A DNA stretch of 57,507 bases from positions 1-57,507 of the forward strand of contig CABYPZ010000006.1 in assembly GCA_902521005.1 (NCBI GenBank), read 5' to 3'. Under the pieces are notes generated by a model. It had not been told where the DNA came from. It made no database searches and was given only the letters and a program-made list of their open reading frames with translations. This document shows positions 10,303-18,284 of the stretch, piece after piece. The stretch's first letter is position 1, and each line of letters begins with the position of its first letter. A program made the position numbers and the translations under genes. This stretch comes from an uncultured Pelagibacteraceae bacterium. Its GTDB lineage: Bacteria > Pseudomonadota > Alphaproteobacteria > Pelagibacterales > Pelagibacteraceae.

Positions 10303-11028
10303 ATGTCAATTTTTGGAAGTTTAATTGGAGGAATGATAGGTTTTTCTTTGGGTGGACCTTTCGGAATGCTATTAGGATCTTTACTTGGAGGTAAAATTTC
10401 TAGATCACGAACAAATGCTAGATTTAATTCCCAAGCTCAGGGTCAAAGAATATTTGCATTATCATTAATTGTTTTGTCTGCAAAACTAAGTAAAGCGGAT
10501 GGTCAAGTTAGTCGTGAAGAATTGATAGCTGTAAAAGATAAACTAAAAATTCCAGAAAATGAGATAGATCAAGTAGGTAAAATTTTTAATCAGGCAAAAA
10601 ATGAAAGTACTGGGTACGAGCCTTATGCAAAACAAATAGCTCAATTTTACTCTGGTAACTTAAATGTTCTTGAAGAGGTAATAAATGTATTGTTCTACAT
10701 TGCTGAAGCAGATGGGGAAGTTAGCTTAAAAGAACTAGAAATGATTGAAAATATATCAAAGATTTTTGGTTTAACTCATTCTCAGTTTGAAAGTATTAAA
10801 GAAAGTAGAAAAGGATCAGATAAACTTAATCCTTATGTAGTTTTAGAAAGTGATCCAAATGATGATCTTTCAACTATTAGAAAAAAATATCTAAAATTAA
10901 GCAAAGAGCATCATCCAGATTTATTAATTAGTAAAGGAGTTCCTCAAGAAGTAATAAATGAAAGCAAAAATAAGATGAGGGCTATAAACTCAGCTTGGAC
11001 ACAAATCCAAAAGCTAAAAACAAATTAA
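10303..11028 (+). CDS. DjlA-like co-chaperone: TerB domain plus J domain
   Basis: A 241-residue protein. Residues 5-30 form a Gly-rich hydrophobic segment ([20 protein letters not shown]) likely to sit in the membrane. Residues 50-165 are a TerB-like helical domain with two acidic repeats, KADGQVS and EADGEVS. Residues 176-238 are a J domain with the HPD tripeptide at 204-206, which stimulates DnaK. This order matches DjlA-type membrane-anchored J proteins. TATAAT at 10292-10297 ends 5 bases before the ATG, implying a leaderless mRNA. The 3' end overlaps aceA by 4 bases, tail to tail. Confidence 0.88.
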   Translation: MSIFGSLIGGMIGFSLGGPFGMLLGSLLGGKISRSRTNARFNSQAQGQRIFALSLIVLSAKLSKADGQVSREELIAVKDKLKIPENEIDQVGKIFNQAKNESTGYEPYAKQIAQFYSGNLNVLEEVINVLFYIAEADGEVSLKELEMIENISKIFGLTHSQFESIKESRKGSDKLNPYVVLESDPNDDLSTIRKKYLKLSKEHHPDLLISKGVPQEVINESKNKMRAINSAWTQIQKLKTN

Positions 11029-12302
11029 AACTGTTCAGACTCTGTTGAGCCTTCCATAGCTGTTGTGGAACTTTTTCCAGAACTAATAGTATTTGATACT
11101 GCATCGAAATAAGATGTTCCAACTTCTCTTTGATGTTTAACGCTTGTATATCCATCTTTTTCTCTTGCAAACTCATTTTGTTGGATTTTAGAATATGCGG
11201 TCATTCCTTCTTTTTTATATTTTTCAGCTAATTCAAAAATTGCAATATTTTGAGTATGAAAACCAGCGAGAGTAATAAATTGAAACTTATAACCCATTTC
11301 TCCAATCTTAATTTGAAAAGAAGCTATCTCTTCATCTGACAAATGTTTTTTCCAATTAAATGACGGAGAACAATTATATGCTAGTAGTTTTCCAGGAAAT
11401 TTTGCATGAATTGCATCTGCAAACTTTTTAGCTTCTTCTAGATTTGGAGTAGCTGTCTCACACCATATTAGGTCTGCATAGGGTGCGTATGCTAAACCTC
11501 TAGAGATAGCTTGATCAATCCCATCTTTTACATAAAAGAAACCCTCAGGAGATCTCTCACCAGTTAAAAAAGGTTTGTCATTTTCGTCAAAATCATTTGT
11601 TATTAATTTTGCAGCATTGGCGTCTGTTCTTGCTAATATAATTAATGGAACATCTGCTATATCTGAAGCTAATCTAGCAGATTTCAAATTTTTAATCATT
11701 GTACCAGTGGGAACTAAAACTTTGCCTCCCATATGACCACATTTCTTTTCACTTGCTAATTGATCTTCAAAATGTACTCCTGCCGCTCCTGCTCTAATAA
11801 ATTTTTTTGTAAGTTCGAATACGTTTAATGGTCCACCAAATCCAGCTTCACCGTCAGCAATTATAGGTAACATATAATCAGTTTTATTTTCTTTCTTCAT
11901 GTCCCCATCAGATAATTCCATGTGTTGAATTTGATCAGCTCTAATTAAAGAATTATTCATTGCCTCCACTAGTTTTGGAGCGCTATCATAAGGATATAAT
12001 GATTGGTCAGGATACATTTCACCAGCACTATTGGCATCTGCAGCTACCTGCCATCCACTTAAATAAATTGCTTTTAAACCTGCTTTAGCATGCTGAACAG
12101 CCTGATTCCCTGAAAGGGAACCCAGTGTATTTACATACGACTCTGTGTTAAGCAAATTCCATAGTTTTTCTGATTGTTGTTTACTAATTGAATATTCTAT
12201 TTTTAATGAACCCTTAAGTCTTTCTACCTCTTCTTGAGTATAATCTCTTTTAATTCCCGCAAATCTTTTTAAATCATAACTTATTTTTTGTTCAGAGCTC
12301 AT
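11025..12302 (-). CDS. aceA: Isocitrate lyase
   Basis: A 425-residue protein with the catalytic KKCGH motif at 186-190 (in [15 protein letters not shown]), the metal-binding [12 protein letters not shown], and [13 protein letters not shown]-like context. It cleaves isocitrate to glyoxylate and succinate, the first step of the glyoxylate shunt, which lets cells grow on acetate or other two-carbon compounds. A 53-codon gene lies 31 bases upstream on the same strand. Beyond that is a divergent ScfR/RamB-type regulator and a repeat-rich operator region, so regulated expression is likely. Malate synthase is not in this window. I see no glycine riboswitch before it. Confidence 0.97.
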   Translation of the reverse strand: MSSEQKISYDLKRFAGIKRDYTQEEVERLKGSLKIEYSISKQQSEKLWNLLNTESYVNTLGSLSGNQAVQHAKAGLKAIYLSGWQVAADANSAGEMYPDQSLYPYDSAPKLVEAMNNSLIRADQIQHMELSDGDMKKENKTDYMLPIIADGEAGFGGPLNVFELTKKFIRAGAAGVHFEDQLASEKKCGHMGGKVLVPTGTMIKNLKSARLASDIADVPLIILARTDANAAKLITNDFDENDKPFLTGERSPEGFFYVKDGIDQAISRGLAYAPYADLIWCETATPNLEEAKKFADAIHAKFPGKLLAYNCSPSFNWKKHLSDEEIASFQIKIGEMGYKFQFITLAGFHTQNIAIFELAEKYKKEGMTAYSKIQQNEFAREKDGYTSVKHQREVGTSYFDAVSNTISSGKSSTTAMEGSTESEQF

Positions 12303-12333
12303 TTTTTTGAATTTTTATAGGTTTAGGGATAAA

Positions 12334-12495
12334 TTATTCTTTATCACTAAACTCTTGAGTGAATTCATTCATACCACTTGATCCCCAATCGCAATGGTCA
12401 TCTCTTAGGTAAATACCTCTAGATTTATGCTCATTATGCTCATGAATATCAGTAGTATTAGAGTGTTTTTCAGTGTTAATTTTGTTTTTATCCAT
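12334..12495 (-). CDS. 53-residue conserved-looking small protein upstream of aceA
   Basis: An ATG-to-TAA frame. The first 24 residues are polar and His/Asn-rich (MDKNKINTEKHSNTTDIHEH and so on), followed by RGIYLRDDHCDWGSSGMNEF and an acidic end. The second half has a clearly non-random composition for AT-rich DNA, with two Asp-Asp/Asp-Trp clusters, Cys, His and Gly. I do not recognise a family. It is on the aceA strand, 31 bases upstream, so it is probably the first gene of an aceA operon, and its start faces the TTTACAAAA repeat region. TATAA near 12507-12503 (minus strand) suggests a leaderless or short-leader start. Confidence 0.65.
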   Translation of the reverse strand: MDKNKINTEKHSNTTDIHEHNEHKSRGIYLRDDHCDWGSSGMNEFTQEFSDKE

Positions 12496-12508
12496 AAGAA
12501 GTTTATAA

Positions 12509-12605
12509 TTTACAATATTTACAAAATCTACAAAAAAGTTAAAAAAGCTTGTAAATCAATAAAATTTTATGTAAATTTTAATTTACAAAATTTACAAAAC
12601 GTAAA
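12509..12605. promoter_or_regulatory. Candidate ScfR/RamB-type operator: TTTACAAAA repeats
   Basis: Three direct units with a 9-base period lie at 12509-12535 (TTTACAATA, TTTACAAAA, TCTACAAAA). Two more with the same period lie at 12582-12599 (TTTACAAAA twice). Reverse-oriented copies occur at 12549-12555 (TTGTAAA) and 12570-12575 (TGTAAA), and GTAAA at 12601-12605 just before the regulator ATG. The cluster fills the space between the small gene upstream of aceA and the divergent regulator gene. Known ScfR-family regulators bind repeated TTTGCAAA-like sites, so these repeats are probably its operators, controlling both directions. Confidence 0.65.
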
Positions 12606-12606
12606 A

Positions 12607-14031
12607 ATGAGTCAAATAGATTTAAAAATTGGTCCAAAACTTAAGGTTTTTAGAAGACAACAGGGTTTTCAAGCCAATAAACTGGCTGAGAAGTTAAACA
12701 TTTCTCCTAGTTATCTAACTTTAATTGAGGGTGGAAAAAGGAGAATTGATGCTGACTTGCTTCTTAGAATCTGCCAAGAACTCAAAATAGAGGTATCAGA
12801 TCTAACCAATAAATCTGACTATAACTTAGTGAATAACATATCTGAATTACTAGATGATAAATTATTTGAAGATTTGGACATTCTTGGGCCTGAAGTTCAA
12901 GATTTAGTAAGTACTAATCCTAAAATTGCTAAAGCATTAATAAAACTTGGAGATAATTATAAAAAAAAAGATCACGAACTTGTAAACAAAATAGAAAAAC
13001 TCTCTGGAAAGATTGTAGACAATAGAAAAAACTCTTTTCCAGGAGAGGTGATTTCTGATTTTTTACAAGAGAATAAAAACTATTTCCCTGAATTAGAAAA
13101 TTTTGCAAATAATATTTTTGATAAAGTAAAACAAAATAATAGAACTAGATATGTAGCTCTTAGTAGTTTTATGAAATCAGAATATGGAATAACTGTAATA
13201 GACATTATTCCTGAGGAGGGTAAACCGTTTTCTAAAATTTTTAATAAAAATAAAAAGGAATTACTATTGTCAGATTATTTATCCCTAGAAACTAAAAAAT
13301 TACATGCTGCAGCTCAAATCGCACAAGAAGGCGCTTTGGATATAATTAACAAGTATTTAAAATCATTTAATTTTCCTTCTGAAGAATCTAAAAAATTAAC
13401 AAGAGTTGCTTTATTAAATTATTGTGGAGCAGCAATTTTAATGCCTTATAAATTATTCCATAAAGAGTGTAAGGAACTTAAATATGACTTAGAACTTTTG
13501 CAAAATACTTTTGCAACATCATTTGAACAGGTAGCTCATAGAGTTACTTGTCTTCAAGATCCTAAACTTCCAGGTATCCCATTTCATTTTTTAAGAGTTG
13601 ATGTAGCTGGAAATATATCAAAAAGATTTTCTTTATCTGGTATTGAAATACCAAGATATGGTGGGGCTTGTCCTAGATGGAATGTATATTCTGCTTTTTC
13701 AAGACCAGGAGTAATTCAAGCGGCCGTTAGTAAAATGACCAATGGTGAAAAATATGTTTGTATTGCAAGGACAGTTGAAAAAGGTGTTGGAAGACATGGA
13801 CAAAAAAAAAGTATGCTTTCTATAGGTCTTGGTTGTGAAGCAAAGTATGCAAAAGAATTTGTGTATACAGAAAATATAGATATTGCAGATAAAAAAACAG
13901 AAATACCAATAGGTGTGTCTTGTAGAACTTGTGATAGACTAGATTGTTCTCAAAGAGCTTTTCCTCCATTACATAAAAAATTTGATGTTGATATAAATAA
14001 CAGAGGTGTATCTGTATATGTTAATGACTAG
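12607..14031 (+). CDS. ScfR/RamB-type XRE-family transcriptional regulator
   Basis: 474 residues from MSQIDLKIGPKLKVF. Residues 8-65 form a helix-turn-helix of the XRE type (LNISPSYLTLIEGGKRRI). The long C-terminal part matches the short-chain acyl-CoA regulator family (DUF2083) and ends with CRTCDRLDCSQRAFPPL, a CxxCx4C cluster typical of the group. Relatives such as RamB and PccR control glyoxylate-cycle and propionyl-CoA genes in response to acyl-CoA levels. It is divergent from aceA, which fits a role as aceA regulator. The open frame extends upstream to 12427, but that would translate the operator repeats, so the ATG at 12607 is preferred. Confidence 0.88.
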   Translation: MSQIDLKIGPKLKVFRRQQGFQANKLAEKLNISPSYLTLIEGGKRRIDADLLLRICQELKIEVSDLTNKSDYNLVNNISELLDDKLFEDLDILGPEVQDLVSTNPKIAKALIKLGDNYKKKDHELVNKIEKLSGKIVDNRKNSFPGEVISDFLQENKNYFPELENFANNIFDKVKQNNRTRYVALSSFMKSEYGITVIDIIPEEGKPFSKIFNKNKKELLLSDYLSLETKKLHAAAQIAQEGALDIINKYLKSFNFPSEESKKLTRVALLNYCGAAILMPYKLFHKECKELKYDLELLQNTFATSFEQVAHRVTCLQDPKLPGIPFHFLRVDVAGNISKRFSLSGIEIPRYGGACPRWNVYSAFSRPGVIQAAVSKMTNGEKYVCIARTVEKGVGRHGQKKSMLSIGLGCEAKYAKEFVYTENIDIADKKTEIPIGVSCRTCDRLDCSQRAFPPLHKKFDVDINNRGVSVYVND

Positions 14032-14034
14032 ATA

Positions 14035-15201
14035 TTAGTTCTCTTTTTTATTTTTTGATCTTTCTCTTGATAATAATTGAGTAAGAGAGTCTACCATAAT
14101 GTCAGAGGCTTTAAATATTTCACTTGGTTTATATTCATAAGAATTATTTTTTTCTGGGTTTGTTTTATCTTCAATAATTATACCTTTGTCTGGAGAATTA
14201 TCTTTTATATAAATAAGTATTAACCACTCATCATCTTGGGACTCGTCCCATTTAATAAAAATTTCTCCTGTTTCAAATCTCCTATCTATACATCTAAAAA
14301 TCGACATTTGCCTTGTTAAGTATCTTTTATTAAGTTGAAAAACCAAACTGTTAGCACTTCTATAAAAACTTTCTAAAGCATTTTCAATTTTCTGCCTTTC
14401 AATATTATAGTCTTTTTCTTTTTGTAGTAATGTAAACCTGTCATCTCCGTCTGCAACCTCTACACCTAAAGCTTCAACCCGCTCTCTAATTTTTTGGTCT
14501 CTAATTAACTGATATTTTTGTTTTAACTTATCAATTCTTTCTTGAAGGCCCGCGTAATCTTCTCGTTGTTCTTTTAAAGAAATTTTCTCTAATTTCTCTA
14601 ATTCTTTTATTTCTCTTACTCTAAATTTTTCTATTTGTTGTTCTAATTTAATTTCTTGTAAAAATCTTTTTTGTCTTTCGGCCTGTTCCTTTCTTAATAT
14701 TGCCTGTTCTTTTCTTAAAAATAATTTAATATCTTTTGCTCTTGCCTTTTCTAATCTTTCTTCCTCTTTTATTAATTGTTGTTTTAATTTAAGTTGTATT
14801 TTTTCTTCTTCTAATTTATTTCTTTGAATATCCTCTTTTTCCTTTTTTACTCTTTCAATCTCCTCAATCTTTAATCTCTTTTTTTCCTCTGCTTTTATGA
14901 TTTTATACTTTTCAAATTGGTTTTCTATTTTTTGAAAAAAGCTTTGAATAGAACGATCTATTGAAAGTAAATTAAAATTTACTTTAAATTTTAATTTAGA
15001 TCTTACAGACTCTTGAAACCTAATAAAATTTAAAATTAAACTATCCGATTTTTTTGTTTGAATTAATTTTATTTTTTTCTTTTTAATCTGTTGTTTTTTT
15101 TTTGAATATTTTTTTGCCCTATTTTTTTTTCTTTTCTTATAACTTTTTTTAATAGGTTTTTTTTTAGTTTTATATTTATTTTTTTTTTTCTTTTTTTTCA
15201 T
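14035..15201 (-). CDS. Lysine-rich coiled-coil protein of unknown function
   Basis: 388 residues. The first 51 are extraordinarily basic, with about 29 Lys and few other residue types. Residues of roughly 90-235 form a long charged coiled coil (for example KAEEKKRLKIEEIERVKKEK). The last 140 residues look globular, with IFRCIDRRFETGEIFIKWDE and DDEWLILIYIKDN. No signal peptide, membrane helix or recognised domain is visible. It is last of three same-strand genes (DapA-like, cfa, this) with a 30-base gap to cfa. The Lys-rich head may bind nucleic acid or anionic lipid. The start could lie further in, but there is no internal Met in the first 290 residues. Confidence 0.75.
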   Translation of the reverse strand: MKKKKKKNKYKTKKKPIKKSYKKRKKNRAKKYSKKKQQIKKKKIKLIQTKKSDSLILNFIRFQESVRSKLKFKVNFNLLSIDRSIQSFFQKIENQFEKYKIIKAEEKKRLKIEEIERVKKEKEDIQRNKLEEEKIQLKLKQQLIKEEERLEKARAKDIKLFLRKEQAILRKEQAERQKRFLQEIKLEQQIEKFRVREIKELEKLEKISLKEQREDYAGLQERIDKLKQKYQLIRDQKIRERVEALGVEVADGDDRFTLLQKEKDYNIERQKIENALESFYRSANSLVFQLNKRYLTRQMSIFRCIDRRFETGEIFIKWDESQDDEWLILIYIKDNSPDKGIIIEDKTNPEKNNSYEYKPSEIFKASDIMVDSLTQLLSRERSKNKKEN

Positions 15202-15231
15202 TAAATGGCTTTAAGATTTATCAATATTTTC

Positions 15232-16425
15232 TTAATAAATATAGTCCCTTGTATTTGGTGCAGTCGTTAAATCTTTTGTTAGTTGAAACTGAAATACAAC
15301 TTGGTCACCCCATTTAAAAGCCATTTCACAACCTGCGAGATAGAACTCCCACATTCTATAAAATTTTTCATCAAACATTGTTAACACTTCATCTTTTTTT
15401 CCTAGAAATCTTTCTTTCCAATGTCTTAAAGTGTGTGAATAATGCATTCTTAATACCTCCATGTCTGATATAATTAAACCTGACCTTTCAATAGGTTTGG
15501 CTACCTCACTTAAACTTGGAGTATATCCTCCTGGAAAAATATATTTAGTTATCCATGGGTGTGGGTCTCTAGGTGTCATTACTGAACCAATTGTATGAAT
15601 TAAAGCTAAACCATCATCTGAAAGCAAGTTTGAAACTTTTTCAAAATATTTCCCATAAAATTTTCTTCCTACATGTTCAAACATTCCTACACTTACAACT
15701 CTATCGAACTTTTCATTTAATTCCCGATAATCCATCAATTTAAAATTAACTTGATTTTCTAAATTAAGCTCTTTTACTTTGTTTTGACTATATTTTAGTT
15801 GATTTTCTGAAAGTGTAATTCCTGTTACTTCACACTTTGATTGTTTTGCAATTTCTATTGCTAGAGTTCCCCATCCCGAACCTATGTCTAACACTTTTTG
15901 ATTATTTTTAAGATTTAATTTTTTAATTATATGATTCATTTTATTTTTTTGAGCAGTTTCAAGACTATCATTATCATTTTTAAAATAAGCACATGAGTAC
16001 TGCCTATTCTCATCTAAAAACAAATCATAAAGTTTTTCAGAAATATCATAATGATGTGCAACATTGCTTTTTGATTTATTAATGAAATTAAAATTAGTTA
16101 AATAGCGATAAGTGCCAAAAACTTTTTTTATTGTTTGTGCATATATATTTGTTTCACCTCTTCCAATATTTTTCATTGCTATCTCTAAAAAATCAGTAAT
16201 CGAACCATTTTCAATTACCGCAGATCCATTGGCATATGCCTCTCCAAAATAAAGATCTGGGAGTAAAAGCAATTTATAGTGTAAACTTTTATCTAATATT
16301 TTTAGTTTTATTGGAATATCTTTCTTTGGTTTTCCAATTGTATATTCTTTTGAGTTTGCATCTACTAGTATAAATCCATCTTCTTTAAACAAAGATTCAC
16401 AAAAATTTTTTAAACTTGTATTCAT
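15232..16425 (-). CDS. cfa: Cyclopropane-fatty-acyl-phospholipid synthase family methyltransferase
   Basis: A 397-residue protein of usual CFA synthase length. The SAM-binding motif is VLDIGSGWGTLAIEIAK near residue 176, followed by VTGITLSENQ. Family signatures include ALIHTIGSVMTPRDPHPWI, YIFPGGYTPSL and HYSHTLRHWKERF. It transfers a methylene from SAM to unsaturated acyl chains of membrane phospholipids, and is usually peripheral at the inner membrane. It lies 3 bases after the DapA-like gene and 30 before the coiled-coil gene, on one strand. Some homologues methylate other substrates, so the exact product is inferred. Confidence 0.9.
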   Translation of the reverse strand: MNTSLKNFCESLFKEDGFILVDANSKEYTIGKPKKDIPIKLKILDKSLHYKLLLLPDLYFGEAYANGSAVIENGSITDFLEIAMKNIGRGETNIYAQTIKKVFGTYRYLTNFNFINKSKSNVAHHYDISEKLYDLFLDENRQYSCAYFKNDNDSLETAQKNKMNHIIKKLNLKNNQKVLDIGSGWGTLAIEIAKQSKCEVTGITLSENQLKYSQNKVKELNLENQVNFKLMDYRELNEKFDRVVSVGMFEHVGRKFYGKYFEKVSNLLSDDGLALIHTIGSVMTPRDPHPWITKYIFPGGYTPSLSEVAKPIERSGLIISDMEVLRMHYSHTLRHWKERFLGKKDEVLTMFDEKFYRMWEFYLAGCEMAFKWGDQVVFQFQLTKDLTTAPNTRDYIY

Positions 16426-16428
16426 ATT

Positions 16429-17301
16429 TTAATAATTAATATTAAAATCTAATTTTCTTAAATCTTCAAATAGTTTTTTTTTATTATTCTCAGATAATAA
16501 ACTTAGGGTAGGTAATAGATTTTTTGTATATTCATCTTTTTCTCCAAAAAAAGTGTGTAATCCTGAAATTAAATTAAATTGCTCAAAAACCTCTCTAACT
16601 TTACAAAGTTTTTCATTTAAATCTGGGGTTTGGTTATTCTTAAAATCGTCATATACTTTACGTGCTAATTCTGAAGTGACATTGCAAGTAGCAGTGATTA
16701 TTCCAGAAGATCCTAATTTTAAACCATCCAAAAGCTTAGCCTCTGAACCTGGTAAAACAGAAAAATTTTCAATTTTGATTTCTTTATACAGATTATAGGA
16801 ACTATCCTTTACACCTATTATTTGTTCAGGAAATTTTTTTACAAGCTCCAATACACACTCTTTGCTAAACTTATAACCACACAATTTTTCAAAATTATAT
16901 AATATTATTTTTGCCTCTGGAACATTTTGAACTAGATTAGAGTAAAAATTAATTACTTCTTGATCGCCATACTTATAATAAGCAGGTGGCATTATCAAAA
17001 AAGTATCGAAACCCATTTTTATTGAAATTTTTATTAGGTTAATGTTTTCAATTAAAGAATTTAGACCCGTTCCTATAATAAAATTGTCTTTGAGTTTATT
17101 TTTACTTATTTCATTAATTAAATTAATTTTTTCACTTATAGGTATAAGTTGAGCTTGACCTGTACTCCCAAAAAAAACCACTCCATGACATCCATTATAA
17201 ATAAGATTCTCAGCATGCTTTATTGTTTTTTTTACATTTAATGATAGATTTTCATTAAGGATGGATAAAGTAGCAGCATATATTCCGTTTATTTGCTTCA
17301 T
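16429..17301 (-). CDS. DapA/NAL-family aldolase (dihydrodipicolinate synthase-like)
   Basis: 290 residues starting MKQINGIYAATLSILNEN. The Schiff-base Lys is in IIGVKDSSYNL, the catalytic Tyr in KIILYNFEKLCGYKF, and the pyruvate-binding motif GSTGQ in VVFFGSTGQAQLIP, where canonical DapA has GTTGE. These show an active class I aldolase of the DapA/N-acetylneuraminate lyase family. The GSTGQ variant and overall divergence argue against the main lysine-pathway DapA, so the substrate is open. An in-frame ATG at 17334 adds 11 residues unlike the family. It leads a run with cfa and the coiled-coil gene. Confidence 0.85.
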   Translation of the reverse strand: MKQINGIYAATLSILNENLSLNVKKTIKHAENLIYNGCHGVVFFGSTGQAQLIPISEKINLINEISKNKLKDNFIIGTGLNSLIENINLIKISIKMGFDTFLIMPPAYYKYGDQEVINFYSNLVQNVPEAKIILYNFEKLCGYKFSKECVLELVKKFPEQIIGVKDSSYNLYKEIKIENFSVLPGSEAKLLDGLKLGSSGIITATCNVTSELARKVYDDFKNNQTPDLNEKLCKVREVFEQFNLISGLHTFFGEKDEYTKNLLPTLSLLSENNKKKLFEDLRKLDFNINY

Positions 17302-17348
17302 TAGTCTAATTTTTTTTGAAAAAATATTATACATATTAAATAACTGAA

Positions 17349-18284
17349 ATGAAAAAAATAAAATCTCTTATTGTTGGATCGGGTGTAATTGGCTCATATC
17401 TATCTAGGCTTCTTATCAAAAAGGGTCACAAAGTATTCGTTACTTCAAGATTTTCAAAGAAAACTCACAATAATTACAGAATTTTAAAAATTTCAAAAAA
17501 AGTAAATTTTAAGAAACTTAATGTATTAAGCAAAATGGAAATAAAAAGAGTTATAAATGATATAAAGCCTAATAATATTTTTTATTTAGCTGGACAAAGT
17601 TCAATTCCAAAAAGTTTTAATTTATCTAAAGAAACTAAGGACTCAAACTTTACAGGTGCTAAAAATTTTTTAGAGATAATTGAAAAAGAAAAAATTAATT
17701 TAAACTTCTTTAAAGGTAATTCTGGATATATTTTTAAACCAAACAATGGAGTCGTTGATTTAAAATGTTCTTTAATTAAACCAAATAATCCTTATGTTAA
17801 AGCTCAACAATCTGCTTATAAATTAATTAAAAAATACAGATTAAGAAATTTAAATTGTTACAGCCTTATATTTATGCAAATTGAATCACCTTTAAGAGAT
17901 AAAAATTTTTTCATTAAAAAAGTTTGTTTACATGCAAAAAAAAGAAAGAAAGTTGTAGTTGGCAACATATATACGCTTAGAGATTATTCTTGGATTGAGG
18001 ATATAGTAAAGGGTGTTTATTATGCTACATTTATAAAACCTTGCGATATAATTCTGTCTAGTGGAAAAAAATTATCTGGTAGAGATATTTTAAAATACGC
18101 ATACAGTTTGAATAAACTAAATTTCAAAAATTTTTATTCTGTAAACAAAACATTTGTAAGAAAACGGGAAAATAAAATTGTAATTGGTTCAAATTCTTTA
18201 ACAATAGAAAAGTTCAAAAAATTTAACTGGAAACCAAAAATATACAAAGAGAAACTTATTAAAAAAATCTATAATTCAATATGA
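17349..18284 (+). CDS. GDP-mannose dehydratase-like SDR protein with degenerate active site
   Basis: 311 residues with an N-terminal Rossmann motif (IVGSGVIGSYLSRLL) and YLAGQSSIPKSF near residue 79, closely like the NLAAQSxVxxSF of GDP-mannose 4,6-dehydratases. In those enzymes the catalytic set is Ser/Thr-Glu plus YxxxK. Here the Tyr context is NPYVKAQQSAYK, with Gln153 four residues after Tyr149 instead of Lys, and the Thr-Ser-Glu segment reads NSGYIF. Either the fold has been recruited for another reaction or the protein is inactive. It overlaps the GT9 gene by 4 bases (ATGA), so it probably acts with it in surface sugar assembly. Confidence 0.75.
   Translation: MKKIKSLIVGSGVIGSYLSRLLIKKGHKVFVTSRFSKKTHNNYRILKISKKVNFKKLNVLSKMEIKRVINDIKPNNIFYLAGQSSIPKSFNLSKETKDSNFTGAKNFLEIIEKEKINLNFFKGNSGYIFKPNNGVVDLKCSLIKPNNPYVKAQQSAYKLIKKYRLRNLNCYSLIFMQIESPLRDKNFFIKKVCLHAKKRKKVVVGNIYTLRDYSWIEDIVKGVYYATFIKPCDIILSSGKKLSGRDILKYAYSLNKLNFKNFYSVNKTFVRKRENKIVIGSNSLTIEKFKKFNWKPKIYKEKLIKKIYNSI

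Noticed and set aside
12303-12333. Glycine riboswitch upstream of aceA
   Set aside because: The gap to the upstream small gene is 31 bases, too short, and no aptamer motifs are visible in the wider region.
12427-12606. 60-codon N-terminal extension of the ScfR-type regulator frame
   Set aside because: It would translate the TTTACAAAA operator repeats and has hydrophobic, family-unlike sequence; the HTH begins directly after the ATG at 12607. Part of this stretch is also the start of the opposite-strand small gene.
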